This document shows, in pieces, positions 24,605 through 33,695 of a stretch of DNA of 64,000 nt (its first letter is position 1; each line of letters begins with the position of its first letter). The stretch comes from Micromonospora endolithica. Lineage in GTDB: Bacteria; Actinomycetota; Actinomycetes; Mycobacteriales; Micromonosporaceae. The notes beneath the pieces are model-generated. The model saw only the letters and a list, made by a program, of their open reading frames with translations, made no database searches and was not told the origin of the DNA. The position numbers and the translations under genes were made by a program. The stretch spans positions 124,001-188,000 of the forward strand of contig NZ_RBAK01000011.1 in assembly GCF_003626595.1 (NCBI RefSeq), read 5' to 3'.

Positions 24605-24952
24605 GTGTATCCGGACCTGTACACGACGTGCGCGCAGGTGCTCCCCGTGCTGATGCTCGCCCTGCTCTGGGAGTCACGGTTCCTGGAACGGCTGCGGCGA
24701 CAGTCCCGGCGGCCCCGGCGGGAGGACCCGCAGGGGGTGCGGTTCTGGACCAAGCAGCGGGTGCGCTGGTATTCGAGTTTCGTCGCCACCACCAGCGTCG
24801 CCGGAACGGCCACCGCCCTGCTGGTGCTGGCCGGGTTGCTGGACGACGCGGCGGTGGTCCGGGTATTCGTCTGCGCGTGCACCCTGCTGACCCTGGCCAC
24901 CCTGCTGACCCGCACGCTGATCGACATCGCCGCGGCGACCCTGCCGGACTGA
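24605..24952 (+). CDS. Three-helix membrane protein of unknown function
   Basis: The 115-residue product, from a GTG, has hydrophobic segments at about 7-25, 58-80 and 86-112, with a basic cytoplasmic loop (RRQSRRPRREDPQ) between the first two. No family was recognised. It precedes the conflict-system operon by about 240 bp on the same strand. Membrane proteins commonly accompany such systems, but a link is unproven. The 230 bp before it carry no supported gene. Confidence 0.6.
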   Translation: MYPDLYTTCAQVLPVLMLALLWESRFLERLRRQSRRPRREDPQGVRFWTKQRVRWYSSFVATTSVAGTATALLVLAGLLDDAAVVRVFVCACTLLTLATLLTRTLIDIAAATLPD

Positions 24953-25008
24953 ACGGCCGGTCGACGCACGGGTGGGCGGACCATCGGAGAACGGGGCGGG
25001 AGGCAACG

Positions 25009-25200
25009 ATGGAGCGGGTGAAGTGTCGGGCAGCGGACAGTCGGGGCGGGGCCGGGACATCGACTGCGAGCATGAACCTCCCCCGTGCCGCCGTGCCCGC
25101 GGAACCGGCGGCCGGCGGACCGCCCCTCCCCCGCCGGACCGACACCCCCGGAAGGACGATCCCGTACGACAGACGGCGTGACAGACCGGATGGTCCATGA
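25009..25200 (+). CDS. Possible small leader ORF of the conflict operon
   Basis: A 63-codon frame starts at an ATG with a good ribosome-binding site (GGGAGG, 5-nt spacing) and ends in the ATGA overlap with the next gene, as the other genes of this operon do. The product is Pro/Arg-rich with no recognisable domain. Third-position G/C bias is only moderate. It may be a real small protein, a translational-coupling leader or chance. Confidence 0.28.
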   Translation: MERVKCRAADSRGGAGTSTASMNLPRAAVPAEPAAGGPPLPRRTDTPGRTIPYDRRRDRPDGP

Positions 25201-26696
25201 CCCACCTCCCACCCCACGATCAGAGCGAACGGCACCGTATCGAGGAGGAGCTGATCTCCATGCTCGCCGAGATGCCGCTGTTGCAGCAGCCGGACAGTCG
25301 ACAGCTGCTGGTGCAGAAGCTCCGCGAACGGTTGACCGGCGGCAGCACTCTCCACGACATCAACAACCCCCGCATGCAGAGCATGGAGATCGTCGGAGCC
25401 TGCCTCTCCGGAGACGGCCAACTGGGCACGCTCCTCCAGGTGCTCGCCCTCTTCGACCCGGCGGCGGCCCAGCTGACCCGCCTGGAACGGCTGCACTGCG
25501 AGCTGGGCGCGATCGGTCTGCTCACCAGCACCGACTGGGCCGAGTTGCGGGCACCCCTGTCGGCGAACCGACCGCGCTCCCTCGGCCGGCTCTACCAGAG
25601 CGCCAGCTCCCACCAGCTCGCCATGGCTCCGCACTGGTGCGTGAGCGCCTGGGACGTGTTCATCTACCTCACCGGGCAGAACGCCCCGCCCCGCGGCCTG
25701 CCACCGAACATGCTCTTCCTCGCCCTGCTGGAGCCGGAGGTGGACGCGGAGGTCGGCAGCCTGATCCGGTCCCGCAACCAGCGGGAGGCGACCCGGCTCG
25801 GGCTGACTCCCGACCTCGACCGGCGTCGCCGGGAGGTCAACGCCGGCGGCGGCTCCGCCACCCCCTTCGTCTACCTGGTCATCCAGGTGGAGCCCGACCT
25901 GGAACCGGGCAGCACCGGATACACCGTGTCGCACTACCGGCAGTGGCACGGCGCGGAGACCTGGCACTCGCGCCTGTGGGGTCAGGTCCCCGGCGTGCCC
26001 TACACCGGGCTGGAGGAAACCGTCGAGGGGATCATCCGGCAGATGGAGGTCGAGTGGTCCCACCGGCGGGCCGAGGTCGCCGTCGAACTCGTCCTGCCGG
26101 TGGCCCTGCTCAACGAGGACGTCGCCTGGTGGCGCAAGGAACGGGCCAGCGCCTATCTGCCGCAGAAGGTCCTGGCGATGGACTACCCGGTCGTCGTACG
26201 CAGCCTCGACCGGCTCCGCCAGCCCGAGTGGCACCGGGCGTGGCGGCTGCGGTGGAACCGGATGCAGGCCGAGCCGGCCCACAGTCGGGTTTACCGCAGC
26301 GAGCCCGACGGGGAGGCCTACCTCACCCGGCTGGAGGCCGACCTCAACGCCGATCCCCGGTGGACGACGTTGCTGCTCAGCGAGCCGCCCACACCGGTGA
26401 ACGACTGGGGACTGAGCGAGATGATGACCGCCCTGCGGGCCGGCCTGCCGGCCGTCGTGTGGCATCGGGAACGACCATCGGACGATCGATTCTGGGAGGA
26501 GATCCAGGGGATGACAGCCGACGGCAAGGTGGCGAGACTGCCGGTGCACGCCCGACACTCCCGACTGGACGCGCTGCGGTTGGCGCCCCCGCACCTGGAC
26601 GACCACGCCGGCCGGCACCTGGTGGTGCTCTGGGACGACCCGGACCGCACCCCCGAGCTGCGGCAGCCGGTGGACACCCTGGGCGGCGAGGCGTGA
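25197..26696 (+). CDS. VMAP: vWA-MoxR-associated protein with effector-associated domain
   Basis: The 499-residue protein begins with an all-helical module (about residues 10-95: EEELISMLAEMPLLQQPDSRQLLVQKLRERL and after) that resembles effector-associated domains (EAD). The C-terminal half (about 225-495) matches the VMAP-C pattern: YLVIQVEPD, a conserved tryptophan helix (WHRAWRLRWN), ALRAGLPAVVWHRE and the closing VVLWDDPDRTPELRQP. VMAP proteins are the adaptor or protease-like third component of vWA-MoxR conflict systems and recruit effectors through EAD-EAD contacts. Overlap GTGA with the ATPase gene shows tight coupling. No classical protease triad could be assigned by eye. Confidence 0.8.
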   Translation: MTHLPPHDQSERHRIEEELISMLAEMPLLQQPDSRQLLVQKLRERLTGGSTLHDINNPRMQSMEIVGACLSGDGQLGTLLQVLALFDPAAAQLTRLERLHCELGAIGLLTSTDWAELRAPLSANRPRSLGRLYQSASSHQLAMAPHWCVSAWDVFIYLTGQNAPPRGLPPNMLFLALLEPEVDAEVGSLIRSRNQREATRLGLTPDLDRRRREVNAGGGSATPFVYLVIQVEPDLEPGSTGYTVSHYRQWHGAETWHSRLWGQVPGVPYTGLEETVEGIIRQMEVEWSHRRAEVAVELVLPVALLNEDVAWWRKERASAYLPQKVLAMDYPVVVRSLDRLRQPEWHRAWRLRWNRMQAEPAHSRVYRSEPDGEAYLTRLEADLNADPRWTTLLLSEPPTPVNDWGLSEMMTALRAGLPAVVWHRERPSDDRFWEEIQGMTADGKVARLPVHARHSRLDALRLAPPHLDDHAGRHLVVLWDDPDRTPELRQPVDTLGGEA

Positions 26697-27739
26697 CCGG
26701 CCCGGCGTCCGGCCCGCCCGTCGACGGCGACCGGCGGATCTACCACGGCACCGGCCGGATACTCGATCCCACCGAGCGGGACCGGCGCTGGCCCGACCCG
26801 CCGCACTGGCGGGCCTTCGGAGGCGGCCCGGACGAGCCCGATCCCGCACCGGACGACGCCGAACTGGAGCGGCGGCTGGGCCGGCCGGTGCTCTCCGACC
26901 ACGCCGACCCGGACGAGGTCGACGCGGTCAACGCCGCGCTGCGCCTGCGCCGCCCCCTGCTGGTCACCGGCCGCCCCGGGTCCGGGCGGTCCAGCCTGGC
27001 CTACCGCATCGCCCGGGAGCTGCGGCTCGGCCGGGTGCTGCGGTGGCCGGTGACCACCCACGACACGGTCCGGGCCGGTCTGTACGACTACGACCCGGTG
27101 GGCCGGGTGCGGGCGGCGGCCCGGACGGACGACGCCGACCCGGCCGGCGACTCCGGCATCGGCGACCACGTCAGCCTGGGACCACTGGGTACCGCCCTGC
27201 TGCCCTACCGGCTGCCGCGGGTGCTCCTCATCGACGAGCTGGACCAGAGCGACATCGACCTGCCCCAGCAGCTGCGGACCGTCTTCGACGACGGCGGGTT
27301 CGACATTCCGCAACTGCTGCGGACGGCCCGGCACGCGCCCGAGGTGACGGTCCACACCGCCGACCCCGGGGGTACCGCCACGGTGCGCGAAGGACGGGTC
27401 CGCTGCCACGCGTTCCCCCTGGTGGTGATGACCTGCGCCGAGGACCGGGTCTTTCCGCCCGCCTTCCTGCGGCACTGCCTGCGGCTGCGGATCCAGGAAC
27501 CCGACCGGGAGGCGGTGCTGCGGGTGATCGACGCGCACTTCCCCGACGGCGTCGCGGGGAGCACGACCGTCGTCGAGGCGTTCCTGGCCAGGCGCGGTCG
27601 ACCCGACGCGCCCACCCTGGACCAGTTGCTGGACGCGGTGCACCTGCTGCGGACCTGCCCGGTCAACGACCTGCCGAAAGACTGGGACCAGCTGCTGCGG
27701 ACCCTGCTCCGGGGCGTGCCGGCGGCAGAGCCGCGATGA
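26693..27739 (+). CDS. MoxR-like AAA+ ATPase of a vWA-MoxR conflict system
   Basis: The 348-residue protein has an N-terminal extension with YHGTGRI and WPDPPHWRAF. The AAA+ core follows: Walker A as TGRPGSGRSS near residue 92, Walker B as RVLLIDELDQSD, and sensor/arginine region VVMTCAEDRVFPPAFLRHC. The Walker A lysine is replaced by arginine, which normally weakens nucleotide hydrolysis. MoxR ATPases work with vWA proteins as chaperone-like activators. It overlaps VMAP by 4 bp and the vWA-STAND gene by 4 bp, so the three are translated together. Confidence 0.82.
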   Translation: MTGPASGPPVDGDRRIYHGTGRILDPTERDRRWPDPPHWRAFGGGPDEPDPAPDDAELERRLGRPVLSDHADPDEVDAVNAALRLRRPLLVTGRPGSGRSSLAYRIARELRLGRVLRWPVTTHDTVRAGLYDYDPVGRVRAAARTDDADPAGDSGIGDHVSLGPLGTALLPYRLPRVLLIDELDQSDIDLPQQLRTVFDDGGFDIPQLLRTARHAPEVTVHTADPGGTATVREGRVRCHAFPLVVMTCAEDRVFPPAFLRHCLRLRIQEPDREAVLRVIDAHFPDGVAGSTTVVEAFLARRGRPDAPTLDQLLDAVHLLRTCPVNDLPKDWDQLLRTLLRGVPAAEPR

Positions 27740-30700
27740 CCGACGCGCCATCGGCCGTCGCCGGCCCGGCACCGCGCGAGTCATCCGGACCGGCGCGTAC
27801 GCCCCTGTTCGGGGTCCCCGATCCGGCGGACCCGGGCGACATCCGGCTGGACGACGACGAGTCGTTGGCCGAGGTGCTGCGCCCGTTCCGCCGGCTGGTC
27901 TCCGCCCGTGACCTGTACGCCTTCGACGAGGAGGCCAGCGCCGCCCAGGCCGCCGCCGGGCTGCCGCCGGTGTTCGCGCCGGTTCCCCGGGCCCGGTGGG
28001 ACGCCGTCGTGGTGGTCGACGACCACCTGACGATGAGCGTCTGGGCCGACCAGGTCGCCGCGTTCGGCGCGCTGCTGCGCCGGCACGTGGCCTTCCACGA
28101 CGTCCGGGTCTGTCACCTCGCGACGGGGACCACCCGCACGGAGGACGTCGTGCTGCGCGGATCCCGGGGTGGGCCGGCTCTCGCCGCCGCCCACGGCCTG
28201 CCGGTCGTGCACCGCCGCCGCATCGTGCTGGTCATCTCCGACGGTGCCGGCCCCGGCTGGAGCAGCGGAGCCGTCCAACCCCACCTGCGCGCCTGGGCGC
28301 AGCGGCAGCCGGTGGCCCTGGTGCACCTGCTGCCCCAGCAGATGTGGCACCGGGGCGGGATCGCCCCGCAGCGGCTGCGACTGCGCGCGCCCCGGGCCGG
28401 CGCGGCCAACGCACGGCTCGACTGGCGGCACGACGACCCCCTCCACGCGTTGGCGGCCGCCGGCGACCCTCCGGCGGACACGGTGCCGGTTCCGGTGGTG
28501 GAGCTGCGGCCCCGGTGGCTCGCCGCCTGGGTGGAACTCGTCGCCGGTCGCCACCCCCGGTGGATCGACCTGCCGGCCCTGCTGGTCGACGCCGAGGCCG
28601 GGGCCCGGCCGGGCGCGGCGGAGCCGCGGTCCGAGCCGTCCCCCTCCCGGCGGGTCCGGGAGTTCGTCTCCTGGGCGTCGCCGGAGGCGCTGCGCCTGGC
28701 GACCCGGCTCGCGGCGGCCCCGCTCGACCTGGCGGCCATCCACGTGGTCCACGACGACCTCCACCCCGACCCGGCCCCGCTGCACCTCGCCGAGGTGCTC
28801 ACCAGCCCCCTGGTCCGTCCGGGGCCGGCCGACGCGCGGACCCGGTTCGAGTTCGTGTCCGGCGTACGCGAGCACCTGCTGGCCATCGGCCGGCGGGCCG
28901 ACACCGTCCGGGTGTGGCGGGCACTGGCGGACCGGCTCGGCGGCACCCGGCCGGCGCTGGCGGAGTGGAGCGCCGTGCTCGACGCACCGGACGACCGGCC
29001 GGTCGGTCCGGGCACCTCGGACACCACCGGCCTGCTGCACATCGAGCGGTCCGTTCTGCACGCGCTGTCGGGTCGCTACCTGGCCCGGGCCCGCCGCCTC
29101 GACCAGCTGCTGGAGCCGGACACGCCCGACGAATCCGGCACGCTCAGCCCTCCCGGAGCGGGGCACGGCAGTGTCATGATGTCGGTAGGCGAAGAGGCCG
29201 ACGCCCCCCGTAGCCTTGCAACTGAAGGAGCCGGATTGACGTCGAGCACCCCCACGGACTCCGCCACCCCGGCGCACACCCCCGCCGTCTGGGGCAACGT
29301 CCCGCCGCGCAACCCCAACTTCACCGGCCGCGCCGACCTGCTCGTGCAGCTCTACCAGCAGGTTCAGGGCGGCCCCACCGCGGTCCTGCCGCACGCCCTG
29401 CACGGCATGGGCGGAGTCGGCAAGTCCCACCTCGCGGTGGAATACGTCTACCAGCACCAGGGCGAGTACGACCTGATCTGGTGGATCCCCGCGGAACGGC
29501 CGGCGCAGATCAACGCGTCCCTGGTGGAGCTGGCCCGCCGGATGAACCTGACCGCCGCCGGGCCGGACGTCGGCAGCGCCCGCGCCGCGGTGCACGAGGC
29601 GCTGCGTCTCGGCCGGCCCTACCGGCGCTGGCTGCTGGTCTTCGACAACGCGGAGAGCCCCGAGGCGCTGCTGCCGTACCTGCCCACCGGCGGATCCGGC
29701 AACATCATGATCACTTCGCGGAATCCGCAGTGGAACAGCGTCGCGCGCACCCTCGAGGTCGACGTGTTCACCCGCGAGGAGAGCATCGAGCTGCTGCGCC
29801 GTCGGGGACCGGAACTCACCGCCGAGCAGGCCGACCGGCTCGCCGGCAAGCTGGGCGACCTGCCGCTGGCGCTGGAACAGGCGGCGGCGTGGCGGGCCGA
29901 GACCGGCATGCCGGCCGAGGAATACCTGCGGCTGTTCGAGGAGAAGCGGGTCGAGCTGCTCGAACAGGCGCCGCCGCTGGACTACCCGCTGCCCGTGGCG
30001 GCGGCCTGGAACGTGTCCCTGGACCGGCTGGTGGTCTCCAACCCGGCGGCGTTCCGGCTGTTGCAGGTCTGCGCGTTCCTGGCGCCCGAGCCGATCCCCC
30101 GTACGCTCTTCATCGGCGCGCAGCACGCGGACATCCACGCCGAGCTCAACCCGACCCTGCGCGACCCGATGAAGCTCGGCCGCGCGATCCGGGACATCAA
30201 CCGGTACGCCCTGGCCCGGGTGATCCACCGGACCAACTCGATCCAGATGCACCGGCTCATCCAGGCGGTGCTCGTCGACCGGATGACCGGCGCGGAGCGC
30301 ATCGCGGTACGCGACAGCGCCCACCGGTTGCTGGCCTCCGGTGACCGCAACGACCCCGACACCCCCGCCAACTGGCCCAGCTACGCCGACCTGTACCCGC
30401 ACGTGATGGTCTCCGGGGCGGTGGACTCCGACGCGGGCTGGGTGCAGCAGCTGGTCTACAACGAGGCGCGGTTCCTCTACTGGTGGGGCGACATGGAGGC
30501 GTCGCTGCAACTGTGCCGGCAGGCGTACGAGACCTGGCGGGCGTCGCTCGGCGAGGACGCCTCGATGACCCTGCAGATCGGACACTGGCTGGGTTTCATG
30601 CTGTTCAAGCTCGGCCGGCCCCGGGACGCGGCGGAACTCAATACCCGGATCCTCGACTCCTGGCGACGGGTCACCACCGAGGACACCGAGGAACTGCTGC

Positions 30701-31764
30701 GCGCCCAGGGCGCGGTGGCGGCCGACCTGCGGATCGCCGGTGACTTCTTCGGCGCCCTGGAACTGGACGAGGACCTCTACCGGCGGCACGTACGCGCGCT
30801 GGGCGAGGACGACCCCAGCACGCTCAACGCGGCGCACAACCTCGCCGTCAGTCTCCGGCTGACCGGTGACGTCCGGCGGGCGTACGAGGTGGACGCGGCG
30901 ACCCACGCGCACCGGGTGCTGCTCTTCGGTGAGGACCACGCGCAGACCCTCGAATCACTGCTCAACCTGATCATCGACCGGCGGGAGCTGGGCGACTACC
31001 TGTCGGCCCGGGCCGAGATGCAGAACGTCGTCGATCGGTTGCCGATGGTGTGGGGGGAGGCGCAGACCCAGACCCTGGCCGCCCGACGCCGGCTGGCCTC
31101 GGCGGTCCGCAAGGCCGGCGACCACGAGACCGCCCGGGTGCTGTCCCAGGAGGTACGCGACGGCTTCGCCGCCCGATACGGCGAACAGCACCCGGACACC
31201 CTGCTGGCCGCGTTCGGCCTGGCGGTCGACCTGCGCGCCACCGGCGACCTCGCCGCCGCCGAGCGGCTGAGCGAGGACATCATCGAGCGGTACCGCCGGC
31301 TCTTCGACGAGGAGCACCCGTACACGGTGGCGGCCGAGTTGAACGCGGCGATCGTGCACCGCCTGCGTGGGGACGTCGCCCGGGCCCGGAAGATCAACGA
31401 GCGGGGGCTGGCGATCCTGACCCGGCGTCTGGGCAAGGACCACCCGCTGACCCTGGCCGGCACCATCAACCTCGGCAACGACCTGTTCCATCTGCGCGAG
31501 TACGCCGCCGCGTACGAGTTGGACTCCGACACCACCGCGCGGGCCCGGCGGGTGTTCGGACCGGACCATCCGACCACGCTGATCAGTCTGGGCAACCTGG
31601 CCCAGGATCTGGTCTCGCTGGGCCGCGAGGAGGAGGCGTACCGGCTGCACGCGGAGATCACGCCGAAGTTCGAGCGGACGCTCGGCCCGACCCACCCGGC
31701 CACCATCGCCGGCACCGACCTGACCCTGCGCGGCGACTGCGACCTGGACCCGATGCCGCTGTGA
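27736..31764 (+). CDS. vWA-like (SAV_2336 type) / NB-ARC STAND NTPase / TPR fusion protein
   Basis: The 1342-residue protein has three parts. Residues 1-430 are the SAV_2336-type N-terminal domain, a vWA-like fold with WDAVVVVDDHLTMSVWADQ near residue 89; the DDHLTMS at 95-101 sits where the vWA metal site should be. Residues about 535-860 are an NB-ARC/STAND switch: P-loop HGMGGVGKSHLA at 556, Walker B LLVFDNAE, GxP block LGDLPLALEQAA. From about 900 to 1335 come some ten tetratricopeptide-type repeats (pattern HP.T/LGxDHPxTL...NLA..L...G). This is the architecture of the FxsT proteins of FxSxx-COOH peptide systems and of STAND immune sensors. TPRs probably sense the trigger, NB-ARC oligomerises. 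Confidence 0.85.
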   Translation: MTDAPSAVAGPAPRESSGPARTPLFGVPDPADPGDIRLDDDESLAEVLRPFRRLVSARDLYAFDEEASAAQAAAGLPPVFAPVPRARWDAVVVVDDHLTMSVWADQVAAFGALLRRHVAFHDVRVCHLATGTTRTEDVVLRGSRGGPALAAAHGLPVVHRRRIVLVISDGAGPGWSSGAVQPHLRAWAQRQPVALVHLLPQQMWHRGGIAPQRLRLRAPRAGAANARLDWRHDDPLHALAAAGDPPADTVPVPVVELRPRWLAAWVELVAGRHPRWIDLPALLVDAEAGARPGAAEPRSEPSPSRRVREFVSWASPEALRLATRLAAAPLDLAAIHVVHDDLHPDPAPLHLAEVLTSPLVRPGPADARTRFEFVSGVREHLLAIGRRADTVRVWRALADRLGGTRPALAEWSAVLDAPDDRPVGPGTSDTTGLLHIERSVLHALSGRYLARARRLDQLLEPDTPDESGTLSPPGAGHGSVMMSVGEEADAPRSLATEGAGLTSSTPTDSATPAHTPAVWGNVPPRNPNFTGRADLLVQLYQQVQGGPTAVLPHALHGMGGVGKSHLAVEYVYQHQGEYDLIWWIPAERPAQINASLVELARRMNLTAAGPDVGSARAAVHEALRLGRPYRRWLLVFDNAESPEALLPYLPTGGSGNIMITSRNPQWNSVARTLEVDVFTREESIELLRRRGPELTAEQADRLAGKLGDLPLALEQAAAWRAETGMPAEEYLRLFEEKRVELLEQAPPLDYPLPVAAAWNVSLDRLVVSNPAAFRLLQVCAFLAPEPIPRTLFIGAQHADIHAELNPTLRDPMKLGRAIRDINRYALARVIHRTNSIQMHRLIQAVLVDRMTGAERIAVRDSAHRLLASGDRNDPDTPANWPSYADLYPHVMVSGAVDSDAGWVQQLVYNEARFLYWWGDMEASLQLCRQAYETWRASLGEDASMTLQIGHWLGFMLFKLGRPRDAAELNTRILDSWRRVTTEDTEELLRAQGAVAADLRIAGDFFGALELDEDLYRRHVRALGEDDPSTLNAAHNLAVSLRLTGDVRRAYEVDAATHAHRVLLFGEDHAQTLESLLNLIIDRRELGDYLSARAEMQNVVDRLPMVWGEAQTQTLAARRRLASAVRKAGDHETARVLSQEVRDGFAARYGEQHPDTLLAAFGLAVDLRATGDLAAAERLSEDIIERYRRLFDEEHPYTVAAELNAAIVHRLRGDVARARKINERGLAILTRRLGKDHPLTLAGTINLGNDLFHLREYAAAYELDSDTTARARRVFGPDHPTTLISLGNLAQDLVSLGREEEAYRLHAEITPKFERTLGPTHPATIAGTDLTLRGDCDLDPMPL

Positions 31765-31766
31765 GG

Positions 31767-31821
31767 CCGGGCGGTCCGGACGCGGCCCTCGGCTCCCGCC
31801 CGGACCGCGCGGACCGCCCGG
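31767..31821. terminator. Convergent terminator after the STAND gene
   Basis: CCGGGCGGTCCG at 31767-31778 pairs perfectly with 31810-31821 over 12 bp, and parts of the 31-base loop can pair again. It begins 3 bp after the TPR gene stop and ends at the stop of the convergent HExxH gene. Confidence 0.6.
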
Positions 31822-31822
31822 A

Positions 31823-33673
31823 TCAGCCGACCGCCGGCAGGGCGCCGACCCAGTCGGCCACCGCCAGCGGGTCGGCCGCCGGGTCCGCCACCTCCCGGTG
31901 CACCGCGCGGACCAGCTCGGGCCGGTCCCGCAGCGCCTCGGCGGCCCGGCCGGGCACGAGCACGGCCGTGGTCAGGCCCAGCCCCGCCCACGCACCCGGC
32001 GACCCGTCGCCCGCCGCCAGCTCGGCCAGGTAGCCGGCATGGGCCCCGGCGACGTCACCGGCGGCCAGGGCGAGGTCCGCCGCGGTGGCCCCGGAGACCG
32101 TCACCCCGACCGCCGACGGGTCCTTGCACAGCTGCGCGAAGCCGTCCGGGTCGGTGATCCGCCACATCTGGAGCACCGCCTGCGTGTCGAGCCGGCGCGC
32201 CGACCCGTCCGTCACGACCACCGGCTCTCCAGCGGCGACCGCGGGCCGTCGCCCGGCATGCCACGCCCGCGCCAGCTCGACGACGACGGACCGGTCCGGC
32301 CGCCGGTGGTGCAGCCGCCACCGGGCCCGGTGGTCGGCCACCGCCGTCCGCGCGGCGGCGAGCAGGTCCGCCGGCACGTCCTCGTCCTGCCAGGCGTCGG
32401 CGGTGGCGAGCAGCCCGGCCACCAGACGCCGGCCGACGTCGTTGAGTTCGGGCAGCTCGCACATCATCCGCAGGGTCGCCCGGACCTGTCGCCGCCAACG
32501 GGCGAACTCGAAGTGCGCCAGAGCGGCCGCCGGGCCCGTCGCCACCAGGCGGTACGACCGCCAGAAGTCGGTGATCCCGACGAACGCGTAGACGCCCTGC
32601 AACAGGCCGCCGAGCGGACGCGGGTCGTCCCGCCAGGGCGCGTAGAGGCGCTGCGCCGGCTCGCCCCACAGCAACGGGGTCAGGTGCAGCAGGCCGCCCA
32701 GCTTGATGTGCTGGAACTCGTGGACCAACGTCACCGCCAGCTCGGGCGCGTCCTCCGGCTCCGACATGATCATGCTGCCGAAGGCGTCGCCGGCGGAGGC
32801 ACTCATCGTCCGGTAGCGTTCCGCGGCCCGCTGGGGCACCACCGAGGTCAGCCCCCGGGCGATCGGCGCCGCCCGGTCGGGGCAGACCCTCATCAGCAAC
32901 TGCCACGCCTCGGTCAGCAGCGCCCGCCACCGGTCCAGCTGCGCCACCGTGTCGAGGTCCGGTGGCGTGGGCGTACGGAGGTTGCGGTAGGGATCGAGGA
33001 AGTCGAGGGTCACCGCGAGGGTGGCGCCGTGCGCCTCCGCGCGGATGGTCGGCAGGGCCAGCCAGCCCTCCGTGCCGGTGCCACCGGAGTCGAACCGGAC
33101 GACGCGGTCGGCCACCCGCACCGTCGCCGCGCCGTCGGCGCCCACCACGTCGGCGTGGGCCCAGCGGGTCGGCGACGGCAGGCTCGCACCCCCCAGGGTC
33201 GGCAGCGCGACGAACCCGTCGCGAACCGGGACGCGCATGGTGAACCCGACGCCGGCGCGGACGGCGGCCACCACCGCCAGGGCGTGCAGGTAGCCCAGGT
33301 CGACCCAGAGCGGTCCGTCGGCGGTGACGGTCCCGCCGCGCAGCCGGCGCAGCACGTAACCCGCCCAGGTGCCGACCTGCGGATGCAGGATCAGCCGGTC
33401 GACCTCGTCGGCGGCCCGCCGCTGGGCGGCGACCAGCAGTTCCCAGGCGGCGGCGACCGGCGGCAGCGGGCCGACGGCCTCCGGATCGGTGGCGACGGCG
33501 TCCAGCACGGCCCGCAACTGCACCAGCCGCCAGCTGCGCTCGGCCGACAGCAGCTCGGAGATCGTGTCGGGGTCGCCGTCACCCGCCGCCAGCGCGGCGA
33601 AGTGACCGCGGTCGAGTCGGTGTCGGGCCGGCCGGTCCGGGGGTGCCGTCACCGACTCGTGAACGGTCATCAT
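31823..33673 (-). CDS. HExxH-type peptide-modifying enzyme (putative 2-oxoglutarate-dependent peptide beta-hydroxylase)
   Basis: The product is 616 residues from the ATG at 33673 (or 615 from the ATG at 33670, which is better spaced from GGAGG). The N-terminus HRLDRGHFAALAAGDGDPDTISELLSAERSW and the HExxH motif at residues 318-322 (VTLVHEFQHIKL) match the family annotated as aKG-HExxH-type peptide beta-hydroxylase or HExxH peptide-modification protein. In actinobacteria it accompanies FxSxx-type RiPP systems. Members are proposed to hydroxylate a ribosomal peptide. It follows the 59-residue peptide gene by 22 bp on the same strand. Confidence 0.8.
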   Translation of the reverse strand: MMTVHESVTAPPDRPARHRLDRGHFAALAAGDGDPDTISELLSAERSWRLVQLRAVLDAVATDPEAVGPLPPVAAAWELLVAAQRRAADEVDRLILHPQVGTWAGYVLRRLRGGTVTADGPLWVDLGYLHALAVVAAVRAGVGFTMRVPVRDGFVALPTLGGASLPSPTRWAHADVVGADGAATVRVADRVVRFDSGGTGTEGWLALPTIRAEAHGATLAVTLDFLDPYRNLRTPTPPDLDTVAQLDRWRALLTEAWQLLMRVCPDRAAPIARGLTSVVPQRAAERYRTMSASAGDAFGSMIMSEPEDAPELAVTLVHEFQHIKLGGLLHLTPLLWGEPAQRLYAPWRDDPRPLGGLLQGVYAFVGITDFWRSYRLVATGPAAALAHFEFARWRRQVRATLRMMCELPELNDVGRRLVAGLLATADAWQDEDVPADLLAAARTAVADHRARWRLHHRRPDRSVVVELARAWHAGRRPAVAAGEPVVVTDGSARRLDTQAVLQMWRITDPDGFAQLCKDPSAVGVTVSGATAADLALAAGDVAGAHAGYLAELAAGDGSPGAWAGLGLTTAVLVPGRAAEALRDRPELVRAVHREVADPAADPLAVADWVGALPAVG

Positions 33674-33695
33674 TCCTCCATGGACGGCGGCCACG

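Noticed and set aside
24972-25181. Alternative small ORF in another frame before the VMAP gene
   Set aside because: Its start is poorly placed and it is Gly/Pro/Arg-rich without coding bias; the 25009 frame has a better ribosome-binding site.
27781-30939. Very long open frame antisense to the STAND-TPR gene
   Set aside because: It mirrors the G/C-rich codon pattern of the real gene, is rich in Arg, Gly and Gln, and has no domain.
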